The notes below the pieces were generated by a model. The model was not told the origin of the DNA and ran no database searches. It saw only the letters and a list, made by a program, of their open reading frames with translations. Source: an uncultured Clostridia bacterium (GTDB lineage: Bacteria; Bacillota; Clostridia; Lachnospirales; Anaerotignaceae). Taken from it: a DNA stretch of 18,005 bases. Below, one piece after another: positions 1 through 6,870 of this stretch. Within the stretch, counting starts at the first letter, position 1, and each line of letters begins with the position of its first letter. The DNA lies in assembly GCA_937888765.1 (NCBI GenBank), contig CALASU010000254.1, forward strand, positions 1 through 18,005, read 5' to 3'. Position numbers and translations under genes: made by a program.

Positions 1-89
1 ATGCCGCCTACCGCGTGGAGGCAACCAACATGAAGGAGCTGGTGGCCGAGATCGTCCCGACTTATCATCCGCAAATTACGGTGAAATAA
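1..89 (+). CDS. 3' end of a probable polysaccharide/nucleotide-sugar biosynthesis protein (CapD/FlaA1-like), partial
   Basis: The open frame entering from the left edge (codons begin at base 3) ends at TAA 87-89 and gives 28 residues ending in MKELVAEIVPTYHPQITVK. A C-terminal block with the pattern VPTYHP is one I associate with CapD/FlaA1-type NDP-sugar dehydratase/epimerases of Firmicutes, but 28 residues cannot prove a family. The codons are strongly GC-ending (GAG, CTG, GTG, GCC), and the first 60 bases are about 63% GC by hand count. That is unlike the genes from about position 515 onward. A strong hairpin terminator follows the stop by 6 bases, so this is the last gene of its transcript. 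Confidence 0.4.
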   Translation, partial: AAYRVEATNMKELVAEIVPTYHPQITVK

Positions 90-95
90 CAGTCG

Positions 96-131
96 AATCC
101 CCCGTTTTCTTTTGGAAACGGGGGATTTTGA
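96..131 (+). terminator. Rho-independent terminator after the partial gene
   Basis: A perfect 12-bp stem (96-107 with 116-127) contains CCCCC/GGGGG. It has an 8-base loop and is followed by TTTTG. It sits 6 bases after the stop of the left-edge gene. On the minus strand it lies just after the doc stop codon, but the run following it there is not T-rich, so it serves the plus strand best. Confidence 0.85.
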
Positions 132-132
132 T

Positions 133-510
133 TCAGAGACAATGCTCCCGGACCCAAGCCAGAAGCCCTTCATAATCCATACTTCCGTCCGCTACAGACA
201 GACCGGCATGGACCACATCCTCATTGGTACAATCCACACGGATGCCGTTGACCTCCAGAAACGTCAGCATCACATACATACCGATGCGCTTGTTGCCATC
301 CACAAAGGCATGGTTGGAGATCAGGTTGAAGCCCAGTCGGGCGGCCTTTTCCTCTTTGCTGGGGTAAAGCTCTGCGCCGCCGAAGGTGGAAAACGCCGTC
401 TCCAGGGCGGATTCCAGCAGCCCCTCATCCCGGACGCCGATGCTGCCGCCGGTGGCCTGGGCCAGGACCTGGTGGAGCAGCAGCACCTTTTCCTTGGAAA
501 ACCGGATCAT
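133..510 (-). CDS. doc: Doc-type Fic-domain toxin (death-on-curing family)
   Basis: This is a 125-residue protein of normal Doc length. The Fic core motif is HAFVDGNKR at residues 67-75, matching the Doc form HxFx(D/N)xNKR, where Lys replaces the second Gly of classical AMP-transferring Fic proteins. Upstream, GVRDEGLLESAL (25-36) and LYPSKEEKAARLGF (48-61) are typical Doc blocks. In the family, phage P1 Doc phosphorylates EF-Tu and stops translation. Its ATG overlaps the stop of the alcohol dehydrogenase gene by 4 bases (ATGA, 507-510), and an AGGAG lies 8 bases upstream inside that gene, so it should be translationally coupled. No antitoxin gene is visible on either side, which is odd for a toxin. 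GC content is high (about 65% at 361-420) compared with about 37% inside the upstream gene (1141-1200), suggesting separate origin. The family call is firm. Activity is unknown. Confidence 0.9.
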   Translation of the reverse strand: MIRFSKEKVLLLHQVLAQATGGSIGVRDEGLLESALETAFSTFGGAELYPSKEEKAARLGFNLISNHAFVDGNKRIGMYVMLTFLEVNGIRVDCTNEDVVHAGLSVADGSMDYEGLLAWVREHCL

Positions 511-1697
511 TTTGCCAGCTCCTCAAATGCCTTGATATGTTTATTCAGGATTTTTTCAGAAACCGCTTCTACTGCTTCCTGATTCGCAGATTTATAGCCC
601 TTCATCAGACTCTTTTTATAGATATTGTAAACATCTTCTCTTGTCAGTCCGCCGGGGAAGGTTTCCAGTTTTTCAGGGCGTTCCATTGCTCTGTCTGTGT
701 AGTACTGCAGGTCTTCTTCTGTATAAGTCGCATCGTGATCCAGAACCTCGTCCAGAAATGCCCCCAGTTCCTTTGTATCCGCAAGACCCAGACAATCCAG
801 CAGTCTGCGCACATTTTCATCGCCTGCAGGGAACTGCTCCACATACGCCTGTGTCAGCACACCGTTTGCCATACCGTGAGGCAGGTGTTTTTCATATGTC
901 AGAAAATACCCCAGACCATGAGGAATAGATGTCATTGTCTGTGCAATGGAAACACCGCCCAGTGCAGACATCAGCAGAAGTTTATCTCTGTCTTCTGCTG
1001 TGTATGTTCTTGCTTTCAGTGCAGGCATACAGTCCTTAAATACAGACAGACCCATTTCTACGATCTTTCTGCTCACATAATTTGCACGCACGGAAAGATA
1101 GCTTTCAATCAGATGTGTCAGTGCATCTACAGCCGTATTATTTGTGACTCTTGCAGAAAGCGTATCCATATATTTAGAATCCAGATAGGAAACACTTGCA
1201 AAAATATGTGCCGCAATACTGGATTTTGTCCGTTTTGCGTGCAGTGTCACAATGGCATACTGCGTTACTTCAGAACCTGTACCTGCTGTTGTGGGTACCG
1301 CTACGATAGGCAGTGCCTTGCTTGTGGCATCCCAAAGAGCATCTGTCCCTTTTTCATAATTGTTTACCAATACGGAAATGGCTTTGGAAGCATCCATGGG
1401 AGAACCGCCGCCAATGCCGATAAAGAAGTCAGCGCCCTCTTTTACAGCAATTTCTGCCGCACGTTCCACGGTTTCCACATCAGGGTTTTCCCCTACTTCA
1501 TCAAATAAGATCCAGGGAATATTCAGTGCCTCCAGAGCAGCAGTCACATCTGCCTGTGCACCATTTTTCTTTGCAGAGCTGCGGCCTGTTACGATCATTG
1601 CTTTTTTGCCCAGCTTCGCCATTGCTTCCTTATGTTCTGCAATACAGTTTCTACCAAAATAGGTGTTGGCAGGCATAAAATAACGGAATCCTTCCAT
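507..1697 (-). CDS. Iron-containing alcohol dehydrogenase (group III)
   Basis: This 396-residue protein has the usual length of the group III Fe-ADH family, cytosolic NAD(P)H-dependent reductases of aldehydes or ketones. The N-terminal Rossmann-like half carries the cofactor loop GGGSPMD (96-102) and the block PTTAGTGSEVT (135-145). The C-terminal helical half supplies the metal ligands Asp191 and His195 (in AVDALTH), His260 (in SIPHG) and His274 (in LPHG), all present. The start ATG (1695-1697) is preceded by TAAGGAGG at 1706-1713 with good spacing. The small acidic gene at 1746 lies just upstream on the same strand, 48 bases away, so the two may share a transcript with doc downstream. The substrate (ethanol, butanol, 1,3-propanediol or lactaldehyde) cannot be read from the sequence. 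Confidence 0.93.
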   Translation of the reverse strand: MEGFRYFMPANTYFGRNCIAEHKEAMAKLGKKAMIVTGRSSAKKNGAQADVTAALEALNIPWILFDEVGENPDVETVERAAEIAVKEGADFFIGIGGGSPMDASKAISVLVNNYEKGTDALWDATSKALPIVAVPTTAGTGSEVTQYAIVTLHAKRTKSSIAAHIFASVSYLDSKYMDTLSARVTNNTAVDALTHLIESYLSVRANYVSRKIVEMGLSVFKDCMPALKARTYTAEDRDKLLLMSALGGVSIAQTMTSIPHGLGYFLTYEKHLPHGMANGVLTQAYVEQFPAGDENVRRLLDCLGLADTKELGAFLDEVLDHDATYTEEDLQYYTDRAMERPEKLETFPGGLTREDVYNIYKKSLMKGYKSANQEAVEAVSEKILNKHIKAFEELAK

Positions 1698-1745
1698 GTG
1701 TCATTCCTCCTTATAGGCTTATCTGCATTTTTTCATCATGCAAAA

Positions 1746-2000
1746 TCAGCACAGAAAATCATACCAGTCCCATTCTTCCGCCATGATGGCTTCCAACGTC
1801 ATTTCTGCAGGCTCCTGCAGCAGTTCAAATTCGATTTCAAATTCATGATAGCGTTCGCCTTCGATTGTCGCCACCCCTGTGATGACATAATTTTTTCCTT
1901 CACCTGTCACAAATTCCCCTTCCATCAGAAGGTCATCTTCTTCCAGATAAAATTTGTGCAGTTCCTGTCCGATCTGTTCTTCTGTAAATACCAGCTTCAT
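1746..2000 (-). CDS. Small acidic protein of unknown function
   Basis: This is an 84-residue protein that I do not recognise. It is very rich in Glu and Asp, has no Cys pair, no signal peptide and no hydrophobic segment, so it should be soluble and cytosolic. The middle (roughly residues 25-62) looks like alternating beta strands (EGEFVTGEGKNYVITGVATI), and the end is aromatic (EEWDWYDFLC). The ATG at 1998-2000 has an AGGAGG ribosome binding site a few bases upstream, which makes it a real gene. It lies 48 bases upstream of the Fe-ADH on the same strand and is divergent from the exonuclease gene. No function is proposed. Confidence 0.7.
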   Translation of the reverse strand: MKLVFTEEQIGQELHKFYLEEDDLLMEGEFVTGEGKNYVITGVATIEGERYHEFEIEFELLQEPAEMTLEAIMAEEWDWYDFLC

Positions 2001-2095
2001 ACTTTTGCCCTCCTGTGTACTTTTTCTTTATTTTAACATTCCTGTAAAACAGATACAAGAAATTTTGTTTTTTTCTTCCTTTCTACCGCAATTCA

Positions 2096-2104
2096 TGTTA
2101 CACT
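2096..2104 (+). promoter_or_regulatory. Extended -10 promoter for the exonuclease gene
   Basis: TGTTACACT is an extended -10 element (TG, one base, TACACT at 2099-2104) 24 bases before the ATG at 2129. No good -35 hexamer lies at the right distance (TTCCTT at 2076-2081 is poor), as allowed for extended -10 promoters. AGGAGG at 2112-2117 follows. Confidence 0.45.
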
Positions 2105-2128
2105 AAAGAGCAGGAGGCGTGTAAAATT

Positions 2129-2905
2129 ATGGTATATATTGTATTAGATTTAGAATTTAATCAGTCTTTTCCGTTTAAAACAGGAAAAAAAGCAGAACCA
2201 AATCCCGAATGTCCATTTGAGATCATTCAGATCGGTGCGGTAAAGCTGAATGATGCACTGGAACAGGTGGATACTTTTAATGCTTTGATTCGCCCCCAGA
2301 TTTATCCGAGATTACATCCTTTCGTGGAAAAGATCACTAAAATCCATCCCGAACAGCTTGTAGGGAAACCCACATTTTCGGAAGTGTATCCCGCTTTTCT
2401 GGAATTTATCGGCGAAGAAGAAGCTGTTTTATGCACATGGGGCGGAGATGATGTAAAATCCCTTTTCCGAAACATTTACTACCATGATCTGGATGCAGAT
2501 GCACTGACAAATCAGTTTTTTAACATACAGCCCTTTGCATCCGCCTATCTCAACCACGAAGAAGGCAAGGCAATCGGTCTGAAAAATGCAGTAACAGAGC
2601 TTGGCATTCCCGAAGACGGCTCTTATCACGATGCCCTGAATGATGCTGTGTATACAGCAAAAATCTTCCAGATTGTCCGTCCTGAAAAAATCATTGCAGA
2701 TACCTTTCAGCCACTGAAAATGCTGGCAAAAAAGCCCAGACGTGTACGCACCAATATGAAAGCACTGCTGACACATATGGAAAAAATTCTGGAAAAAGAA
2801 CTCACGGAAGAAGAAAAAGCGATCATCAAAACAGCATATCTTCTTGGACGGGAGCATACGTTTGATTCCGTTCCCGCTATTCATAAAAAACAAACTGATG
2901 CATAA
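2129..2905 (+). CDS. 3'-5' exonuclease, DnaQ-like DEDDh superfamily (ERI1/KapD-type)
   Basis: This 258-residue protein has a DEDDh exonuclease domain over about residues 1-185. Exo I motif: DLEFN with Asp7 and Glu9. Exo II: the TWGGDD block with Asp107 or Asp108. Exo III: SYHDALNDAVYTAKIF with the general base His167 and metal ligand Asp172. The spacing H-x4-D marks the DEDDh class. The block HPFVEKITKIHPEQL is typical of the KapD/ERI1-like branch, which trims RNA or DNA 3' ends using two metal ions. The C-terminal ~75 residues are a charged helical tail (EKILEKELTEEEKAIIK) without a known domain. The start has AGGAGG at 2112-2117. The gene is monocistronic: divergent from the acidic gene and convergent with htrA, with a terminator 5 bases after its stop. 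The physiological substrate is unknown. Confidence 0.88.
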   Translation: MVYIVLDLEFNQSFPFKTGKKAEPNPECPFEIIQIGAVKLNDALEQVDTFNALIRPQIYPRLHPFVEKITKIHPEQLVGKPTFSEVYPAFLEFIGEEEAVLCTWGGDDVKSLFRNIYYHDLDADALTNQFFNIQPFASAYLNHEEGKAIGLKNAVTELGIPEDGSYHDALNDAVYTAKIFQIVRPEKIIADTFQPLKMLAKKPRRVRTNMKALLTHMEKILEKELTEEEKAIIKTAYLLGREHTFDSVPAIHKKQTDA

Positions 2906-2909
2906 CAGT

Positions 2910-2946
2910 AACGCCTTCACGGTATCGTGAAGGCGTTTATTATTCT
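2910..2946 (+). terminator. Terminator between the exonuclease gene and htrA
   Basis: A perfect 12-bp stem (2910-2921 with 2926-2937) with a GTAT loop is followed by a T-rich stretch (TTATTATTC). It lies between two convergent genes, directly after the exonuclease stop and 15 bases from the htrA stop. The plus-strand tail is the T-richer one. The hairpin may also serve htrA. Confidence 0.85.
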
Positions 2947-2952
2947 TATTGC

Positions 2953-4287
2953 TTATTTATTTTTATCTTCAATCGTCAGCTGTAAATCCAGTCCCTGCTC
3001 TTCTCTGACAACATGAACCGTTACCGTTTTTCCAATTTCCGTTGCATTTACAAACTCTGCCAGCATATCCATATCCATGACTGTTTTTCCGTCATATTCT
3101 GTTATAATATCGCCGACTTCGATCCCCGCTTTGTCCGCAGGGCCACCTTCTACCACTTCCATAATCAATGCCCCTACAGGCAATTTATATAAGGAAGCAT
3201 TTTCCTGTGTGATACTTGTACCGGTAATACCCATATAGGCTTTCGGCATTGTACCAACCTCCAGCAGTTCTTCCACAATAGGAATAATCAGATTGCTGGG
3301 GATCGCATAGCCCATGCCTTCTACCATAGCAGAATTATATTTTGCCGTATTGATACCAATGACTTCCCCTGCACCATTTACCAGTGCACCGCCGCTGTTG
3401 CCACTGTTGATTGCCGCACTGGTCTGCAGAACGGGCAGTTCATTGCCTTCTACATTGATAGACTGTTCTTTCATGCTGATAATCCCGTCTGTGGCAGAAA
3501 GCCCCATGCCCATCGCGTTCCCGATGGCAATGACATCATCGCCGACTTCCATCACATCAGAATCCCCAAAGGTTGCCGTTACAACCTGTTCGATCCCCGC
3601 TTCATGGAGATCTGCCCAGGAAACCGTCAGCACTGCCAGATCGGATTCACTCTTTGTGCCGATCACCTTTGCAGGCACACTGATATCACCTTCAAATGTC
3701 ACATAGATAGAGTTTGCATCCTCAATAACATGGTTATTTGTCGCAATGGCTACTCTGGTATCATCAGAGAAGAAAATCACGCCGCTGCCAACACCTTCTG
3801 CTTCATAAGGTATCCGAAACGCTCCGAAATACTGCGTTGTGCCGGAAATGGTTGTGGACACGCTTACAACCGAAGGCTTTACCGCTTTTACAATCGCTGT
3901 TGCAGAAAAACCGCCGCCGACAGATGTTTTCTGTGTCGGCAAAGGGGTTGTCTGTATCGCATTTGGCTCTCTCAGATAATGCTTTGTCACACCATAGCCC
4001 GCACCGATGCCAAATCCCGCTGTCCCGCCGATCAGCAGACAGCCTGCAACAAATTTCAAAAGTCTGCATTTTCTTCTGGGTTTCTTTTTTACCTGCTCTT
4101 CATAACAGTACTCCCGCAAAGAGGGTCTGGAAAGGTTTTCGGTTTCCTCTGCACTTTTCGTTTCTTCCTGTTCAGAATTTTTGCTGTTTTCTTCTGATTC
4201 TTCGGCAATTTCTGCCGCAGTTCCGTCTATATATTCTTTTCTTTCTTCTTCACTCTTATCTGCATTTGTATTTTCAAAATCATCCAT
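2953..4287 (-). CDS. htrA: Membrane-anchored HtrA/DegP-family serine protease with one PDZ domain
   Basis: This 444-residue protein is the usual length for Gram-positive HtrA. Layout: an acidic cytoplasmic tail (1-65, rich in Glu), a basic stop (KKKPRRKCR, 68-75), one membrane segment (about 76-101, with many Gly), an outside linker, a trypsin-like domain (about 128-335) and one PDZ domain (about 350-440). The catalytic triad is complete: His186 in NNHVIE, Asp216 in SESDLAVL and Ser298 in GNSGG. In this family the enzyme degrades or refolds misfolded proteins at the outer face of the membrane, and the PDZ domain senses exposed C-termini. The ATG at 4285-4287 has AGGAGGA at 4294-4300 upstream. 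It is a single gene with its own -10 element, convergent with the exonuclease and divergent from kptA. Confidence 0.95.
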   Translation of the reverse strand: MDDFENTNADKSEEERKEYIDGTAAEIAEESEENSKNSEQEETKSAEETENLSRPSLREYCYEEQVKKKPRRKCRLLKFVAGCLLIGGTAGFGIGAGYGVTKHYLREPNAIQTTPLPTQKTSVGGGFSATAIVKAVKPSVVSVSTTISGTTQYFGAFRIPYEAEGVGSGVIFFSDDTRVAIATNNHVIEDANSIYVTFEGDISVPAKVIGTKSESDLAVLTVSWADLHEAGIEQVVTATFGDSDVMEVGDDVIAIGNAMGMGLSATDGIISMKEQSINVEGNELPVLQTSAAINSGNSGGALVNGAGEVIGINTAKYNSAMVEGMGYAIPSNLIIPIVEELLEVGTMPKAYMGITGTSITQENASLYKLPVGALIMEVVEGGPADKAGIEVGDIITEYDGKTVMDMDMLAEFVNATEIGKTVTVHVVREEQGLDLQLTIEDKNK

Positions 4288-4322
4288 ACGGATTCCTCCT
4301 GTGTCTCTGTATTTCTGTTTCT

Positions 4323-4328
4323 ATTATA
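4323..4328 (-). promoter_or_regulatory. Probable -10 element of the htrA promoter
   Basis: On the minus strand the hexamer is a perfect TATAAT, 35 bases before the htrA ATG. No convincing -35 box is seen at 16-18 bases, so it may depend on an activator or another sigma factor. Confidence 0.45.
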
Positions 4329-4381
4329 CTGTATTTCTTTGAATAAAATATGAACAAAATACAGCAATTCTAAAAACAATC

Positions 4382-4448
4382 TGCAAAAAAATAATGTCTT
4401 CTATACGATAAACAACCCGCACGGACTGTTTTTATACATTTTTTTGCA
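4382..4448. repeat. 11-bp perfect inverted repeat in the htrA-kptA intergenic region
   Basis: TGCAAAAAAAT at 4382-4392 is the exact reverse complement of ATTTTTTTGCA at 4438-4448, with 45 bases between. It lies in the ~290-base divergent region between htrA and kptA, outside the assigned promoter cores. It could be a regulator site pair or a transcribed stem. No function is known. Confidence 0.5.
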
Positions 4449-4511
4449 ATCACTTTCTCATTTTAATATATCCACAGTGTTCCGTCAATGAGGAAAGTAT
4501 GCCTCCACTAT

Positions 4512-4540
4512 TTGCTTTCTTCCGATATTTATGCTATTAT
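4512..4540 (+). promoter_or_regulatory. kptA promoter (TTGCTT-17-TATTAT with extended TG)
   Basis: The -35 TTGCTT at 4512-4517, a 17-base spacer and -10 TATTAT at 4535-4540, with TG at 4532-4533 one base before it, form a good vegetative promoter. Transcription would begin near 4547, about 30 bases before the chosen ATG of kptA (4578). That also places the alternative TTG at 4560 in the leader. Confidence 0.7.
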
Positions 4541-4577
4541 CCCCTCATAAAAATATGACTTGAGAGGGGGAATTAAA

Positions 4578-5186
4578 ATGCATCGGAACACATCTGACAA
4601 CACAACCAAAATACCTCACATCAGCAATAAGCAAAAAGAATTGGAAAAGAAAAAAGAACGCGTCAGCAGATATATCAGTCTGCTTTTACGCCATAAGCCT
4701 GAGGCTGCAGGGATCATACTGGATGAACATGGCTGGGCTTCCGTAACAGCTCTTCTGGCAGCTACAAAAATCACAATGAAAGAACTGGAAGATATTGTTG
4801 CCACAGATCAGAAACAAAGATATTCTTTTGACGAAACAAAAACAAAAATCCGTGCCAACCAAGGGCATAGTATAAAAGTAGATCTGGGACTGGAAGCAAA
4901 AGAACCACCTTCTGTACTTTATCACGGAACAGCAACCAGATTTCTGGATACCATTCTATCTGAAGGACTGAAAAAGGGAACTCGAAATCATGTACATCTT
5001 TCCAGAGATACTGAAACCGCAAGAAAAGTCGGAAAACGACATGGAACAGTGGTCATTCTGGAAATTGATACAAAAGCAATGCATGAAGCAGGATATGTAT
5101 TTTACCTGTCAGAAAACAAAGTCTGGCTGACAGAGCGTGTTCCCGCAGTATATATAAAAGAAATTCTGGAAACGCAAACGCTTTAA
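4578..5186 (+). CDS. kptA: RNA 2'-phosphotransferase (Tpt1/KptA family)
   Basis: From ATG 4578 the protein has 202 residues. The frame is open from a TTG at 4560, but GAGGGGG (4564-4570) is the ribosome binding site and decides for 4578. The family removes an internal RNA 2'-phosphate using NAD+, forming ADP-ribose 1'',2''-cyclic phosphate. In eukaryotes this finishes tRNA splicing, while the bacterial substrate is not settled. The N-terminal winged-helix lobe carries Arg38-His39 in LLRHKP. Arg92 to Ser98 form RANQGHS, the RNA 2'-phosphate binding block. The C-terminal NAD+ lobe has YHGT (115-118) and HVHLS (138-142). About 28 charged residues precede the conserved core, a short extension that may be dispensable. 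It is divergent from htrA and followed by the phosphoesterase gene, which has its own promoter. Confidence 0.95.
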   Translation: MHRNTSDNTTKIPHISNKQKELEKKKERVSRYISLLLRHKPEAAGIILDEHGWASVTALLAATKITMKELEDIVATDQKQRYSFDETKTKIRANQGHSIKVDLGLEAKEPPSVLYHGTATRFLDTILSEGLKKGTRNHVHLSRDTETARKVGKRHGTVVILEIDTKAMHEAGYVFYLSENKVWLTERVPAVYIKEILETQTL

Positions 5187-5204
5187 AAAATAATATTCCC
5201 TGCA

Positions 5205-5233
5205 TTGCATAAAAGCAAAACTCCTTTTATAAT
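5205..5233 (+). promoter_or_regulatory. Promoter of the metallophosphoesterase gene (TTGCAT-17-TATAAT)
   Basis: TTGCAT at 5205-5210, a 17-base spacer and a perfect TATAAT at 5228-5233 lie just after the kptA stop. Transcription would start near 5240. That leaves only about 10 bases before the ATG at 5251 and about 29 before the ATG at 5269, favouring the latter as start. Confidence 0.75.
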
Positions 5234-5268
5234 AAAGAATAAAAGTAAAAATGAAAGCTGGTGAATCT

Positions 5269-6090
5269 ATGAAACGTAAAAGATTGGCATGTATGGGTTT
5301 AGGGGCACTGTTCGGTATTTTCTGCTACTGGCAGAATTACGGCATCACAACAACCTCTATGACATATCATGGACAGGTGCCCAAAGCATTTGACGGCTGT
5401 AAGATCGTCCAGGTGGCAGATCTGCAGAATACAGAATTCGGCAGGGATAATGCAAGACTGGTACGTAAAATCGAAGCATCCTCTCCCGATATCATCGTAA
5501 TCACAGGGGATCTGCTCGACCGCAACAGAACAAACGTAGAATCTGCAATGGATTTTATTTATGAAATCAAACAGCTTGCACCTGTATATTTTGTAACAGG
5601 CAACCATGAACATCAGTCCGGCGAATGGGAAGTACTGGAAGAATCTCTGGTAAACGCAGGCGTTACCATTCTCAATAACGGCAAATCTGTTCTTGAAAAA
5701 GACGGCGATACCATCACACTGATGGGTCTGGCAGACAAAAAAGTGAATCCCTCTTATGACACTATCCTGCATACGCTCATGACAGAACAGCAGGATTGTT
5801 TCAATATTCTGTTAAGCCACAGACCTGAGCTGTTTGAAACCTATGTAAATGCAGGCGTAGATCTCGTATTCACAGGTCATGCACACGGCGGACAGATTCG
5901 TATTCCTTTCACAGGGCAGGGTATTTTTGCCCCTCATCAGGGCTTTTTCCCGAAATACACTCAGGGAATGCATGAAAAAGACGGTACCGTTATGATCGTC
6001 AGCCGCGGTCTTGGCAACAGCATATTCCCCCTGCGTCTGTTCAACCGCCCCGAATTGATCGAAGTAACACTTCGTGCAGAACGTGAATAA
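5269..6090 (+). CDS. Membrane-tethered metallophosphoesterase (YaeI/YkuE-like) with an altered first metal motif
   Basis: From ATG 5269 the protein has 273 residues. The frame starts at 5251, but that ATG lacks a ribosome binding site and sits about 10 bases from the predicted transcript start. For 5269 a weak GGTGA precedes. An N-terminal hydrophobic segment (about residues 6-22) after basic residues is a signal anchor, so the catalytic domain lies outside the membrane. Calcineurin-like motifs: Asp51 (ADLQN), GDLLDR 80-85, GNHE 111-114, His184 (SHRPE) and GHAHGG 203-208. The first motif is normally D-x-H but here reads D-L-Q, with Gln53 (codon 5425-5427) in place of the metal-binding His. 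Relatives in the YaeI/YkuE group act on phospholipid-type phosphoesters. The substrate here is unknown. No terminator separates it clearly from the cyclophilin gene 107 bases downstream. Confidence 0.88.
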   Translation: MKRKRLACMGLGALFGIFCYWQNYGITTTSMTYHGQVPKAFDGCKIVQVADLQNTEFGRDNARLVRKIEASSPDIIVITGDLLDRNRTNVESAMDFIYEIKQLAPVYFVTGNHEHQSGEWEVLEESLVNAGVTILNNGKSVLEKDGDTITLMGLADKKVNPSYDTILHTLMTEQQDCFNILLSHRPELFETYVNAGVDLVFTGHAHGGQIRIPFTGQGIFAPHQGFFPKYTQGMHEKDGTVMIVSRGLGNSIFPLRLFNRPELIEVTLRAERE

Positions 6091-6197
6091 GGGCTGTACA
6101 AAGATAAGCTCTTTATGATAAAATAAACTGATTGCATCATAAAATTCATATGGTGCAGAGTATCTTACAAACAAAAGGAAAAGGGAGGACAATCAAC

Positions 6198-6713
6198 ATG
6201 AATCCTATCGTAACATTTGAACTGCAGGATGGCAGCATCATGAAAGCAGAGCTGTATCCCGAAATCGCACCCAATACAGTAAACAACTTCATCTCTCTGG
6301 TGAAAAAAGGTTTCTATGACGGTAAAATTTTCCACCGTGTCATCCGTGGCTTTATGATTCAGGGCGGCTGCCCCGAAGGTACAGGCATGGGCGGCCCCGG
6401 CTATACAATCAAAGGCGAATTCTCCTTCAATGGTTTCCCCAATGATCTGAAACACACACCCGGCGTACTGTCCATGGCTCGTGCAATGCACCCCAACAGC
6501 GCAGGCTCTCAGTTCTTCATCATGCACGAAACATCCCCTCATCTGGATGGTCAGTATGCAGCATTCGGTAAAGTGATCGAAGGTCTGGAAGTAGTAAACA
6601 AAATTGCTGCTGTAAAAACAGACCGTATGGATCGCCCCAGAGAAGATCAGGTTATGGTGAAAGTAACTGTGGATACATTTGACACAGAATATCCCGAACC
6701 CGAAAAATTCTAA
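6198..6713 (+). CDS. Cyclophilin-type peptidyl-prolyl cis-trans isomerase
   Basis: From ATG 6198 the protein has 171 residues. The frame extends back to 6132, but AAGGGAGGA at 6181-6189 fixes the start at 6198. This is a single cyclophilin domain with FHRVIRGFMIQGG at 45-57 (catalytic Arg47, Gln55) and GSQFFIMH at 103-110. The tryptophan that binds cyclosporin in human CypA is replaced here (PHLDGQY region), so low drug sensitivity is expected. It has no signal peptide or lipobox, so it is cytosolic, speeding proline isomerisation during protein folding. It lies 107 bases after the phosphoesterase gene and may be cotranscribed, since I see no sharp promoter in the gap. Confidence 0.95.
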   Translation: MNPIVTFELQDGSIMKAELYPEIAPNTVNNFISLVKKGFYDGKIFHRVIRGFMIQGGCPEGTGMGGPGYTIKGEFSFNGFPNDLKHTPGVLSMARAMHPNSAGSQFFIMHETSPHLDGQYAAFGKVIEGLEVVNKIAAVKTDRMDRPREDQVMVKVTVDTFDTEYPEPEKF

Positions 6714-6733
6714 TTTTTTCTAAAAAACAAAAA

Positions 6734-6780
6734 AACTGCTTGCAATATTAATTGAACTGTGTTAATATTAGTGAGCAGTT
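6734..6780. repeat. Nested inverted repeats around the tRNA-Leu promoter
   Basis: AACTGCT (6734-6740) pairs with AGCAGTT (6774-6780). Inside it AATATTAA (6744-6751) pairs with TTAATATT (6762-6769). The two arms contain the -35 and -10 boxes of the tRNA promoter. If read through from the cyclophilin gene the RNA would fold into a long, interrupted, AT-rich stem that might weakly terminate or process that transcript. Confidence 0.6.
6740..6768 (+). promoter_or_regulatory. tRNA-Leu promoter (TTGCAA-17-TAATAT, extended -10)
   Basis: TTGCAA at 6740-6745, a 17-base spacer and TAATAT at 6763-6768, with TG at 6760-6761 one base before the -10. The transcript would start near 6775, about 12 bases before the mature tRNA 5' end. 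Confidence 0.75.
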
Positions 6781-6786
6781 GATTTT

Positions 6787-6870
6787 GCGGCTGTGGCGGA
6801 ACTGGCAGACGCATCAGACTCAAAATCTGACGCTGGTGACAGCGTGTGGGTTCGAGTCCCACCAGCCGCA
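6787..6870 (+). tRNA. tRNA-Leu, anticodon CAA
   Basis: The sequence folds as a class II tRNA of 84 bases. The acceptor stem is GCGGCTG (6787-6793) with CAGCCGC (6863-6869) and discriminator A6870. The anticodon stem is TCAGA/TCTGA with loop CTCAAAA, giving anticodon CAA (reads UUG). A long variable arm CGCTG-GTGA-CAGCG is present, as expected for leucine. The T arm has the GGTTCGAGTCC pattern. The terminal CCA is not encoded. It has its own promoter upstream and a terminator downstream, so it is a single-gene transcript. Confidence 0.97.

Noticed and set aside
537..1508. Plus-strand frame of 323 codons opposite the alcohol dehydrogenase
   Set aside because: Antisense shadow with very high Cys and His content. 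The minus-strand frame carries all the Fe-ADH motifs.
4560..4577. TTG start giving a six-residue longer KptA
   Set aside because: GAGGGGG at 4564-4570 lies inside this extension and is correctly spaced for the ATG at 4578.
6132..6197. Upstream ATG giving a 193-residue cyclophilin
   Set aside because: No ribosome binding site at 6132. AAGGGAGGA at 6181-6189 fits the ATG at 6198, and cyclophilin homology begins there.
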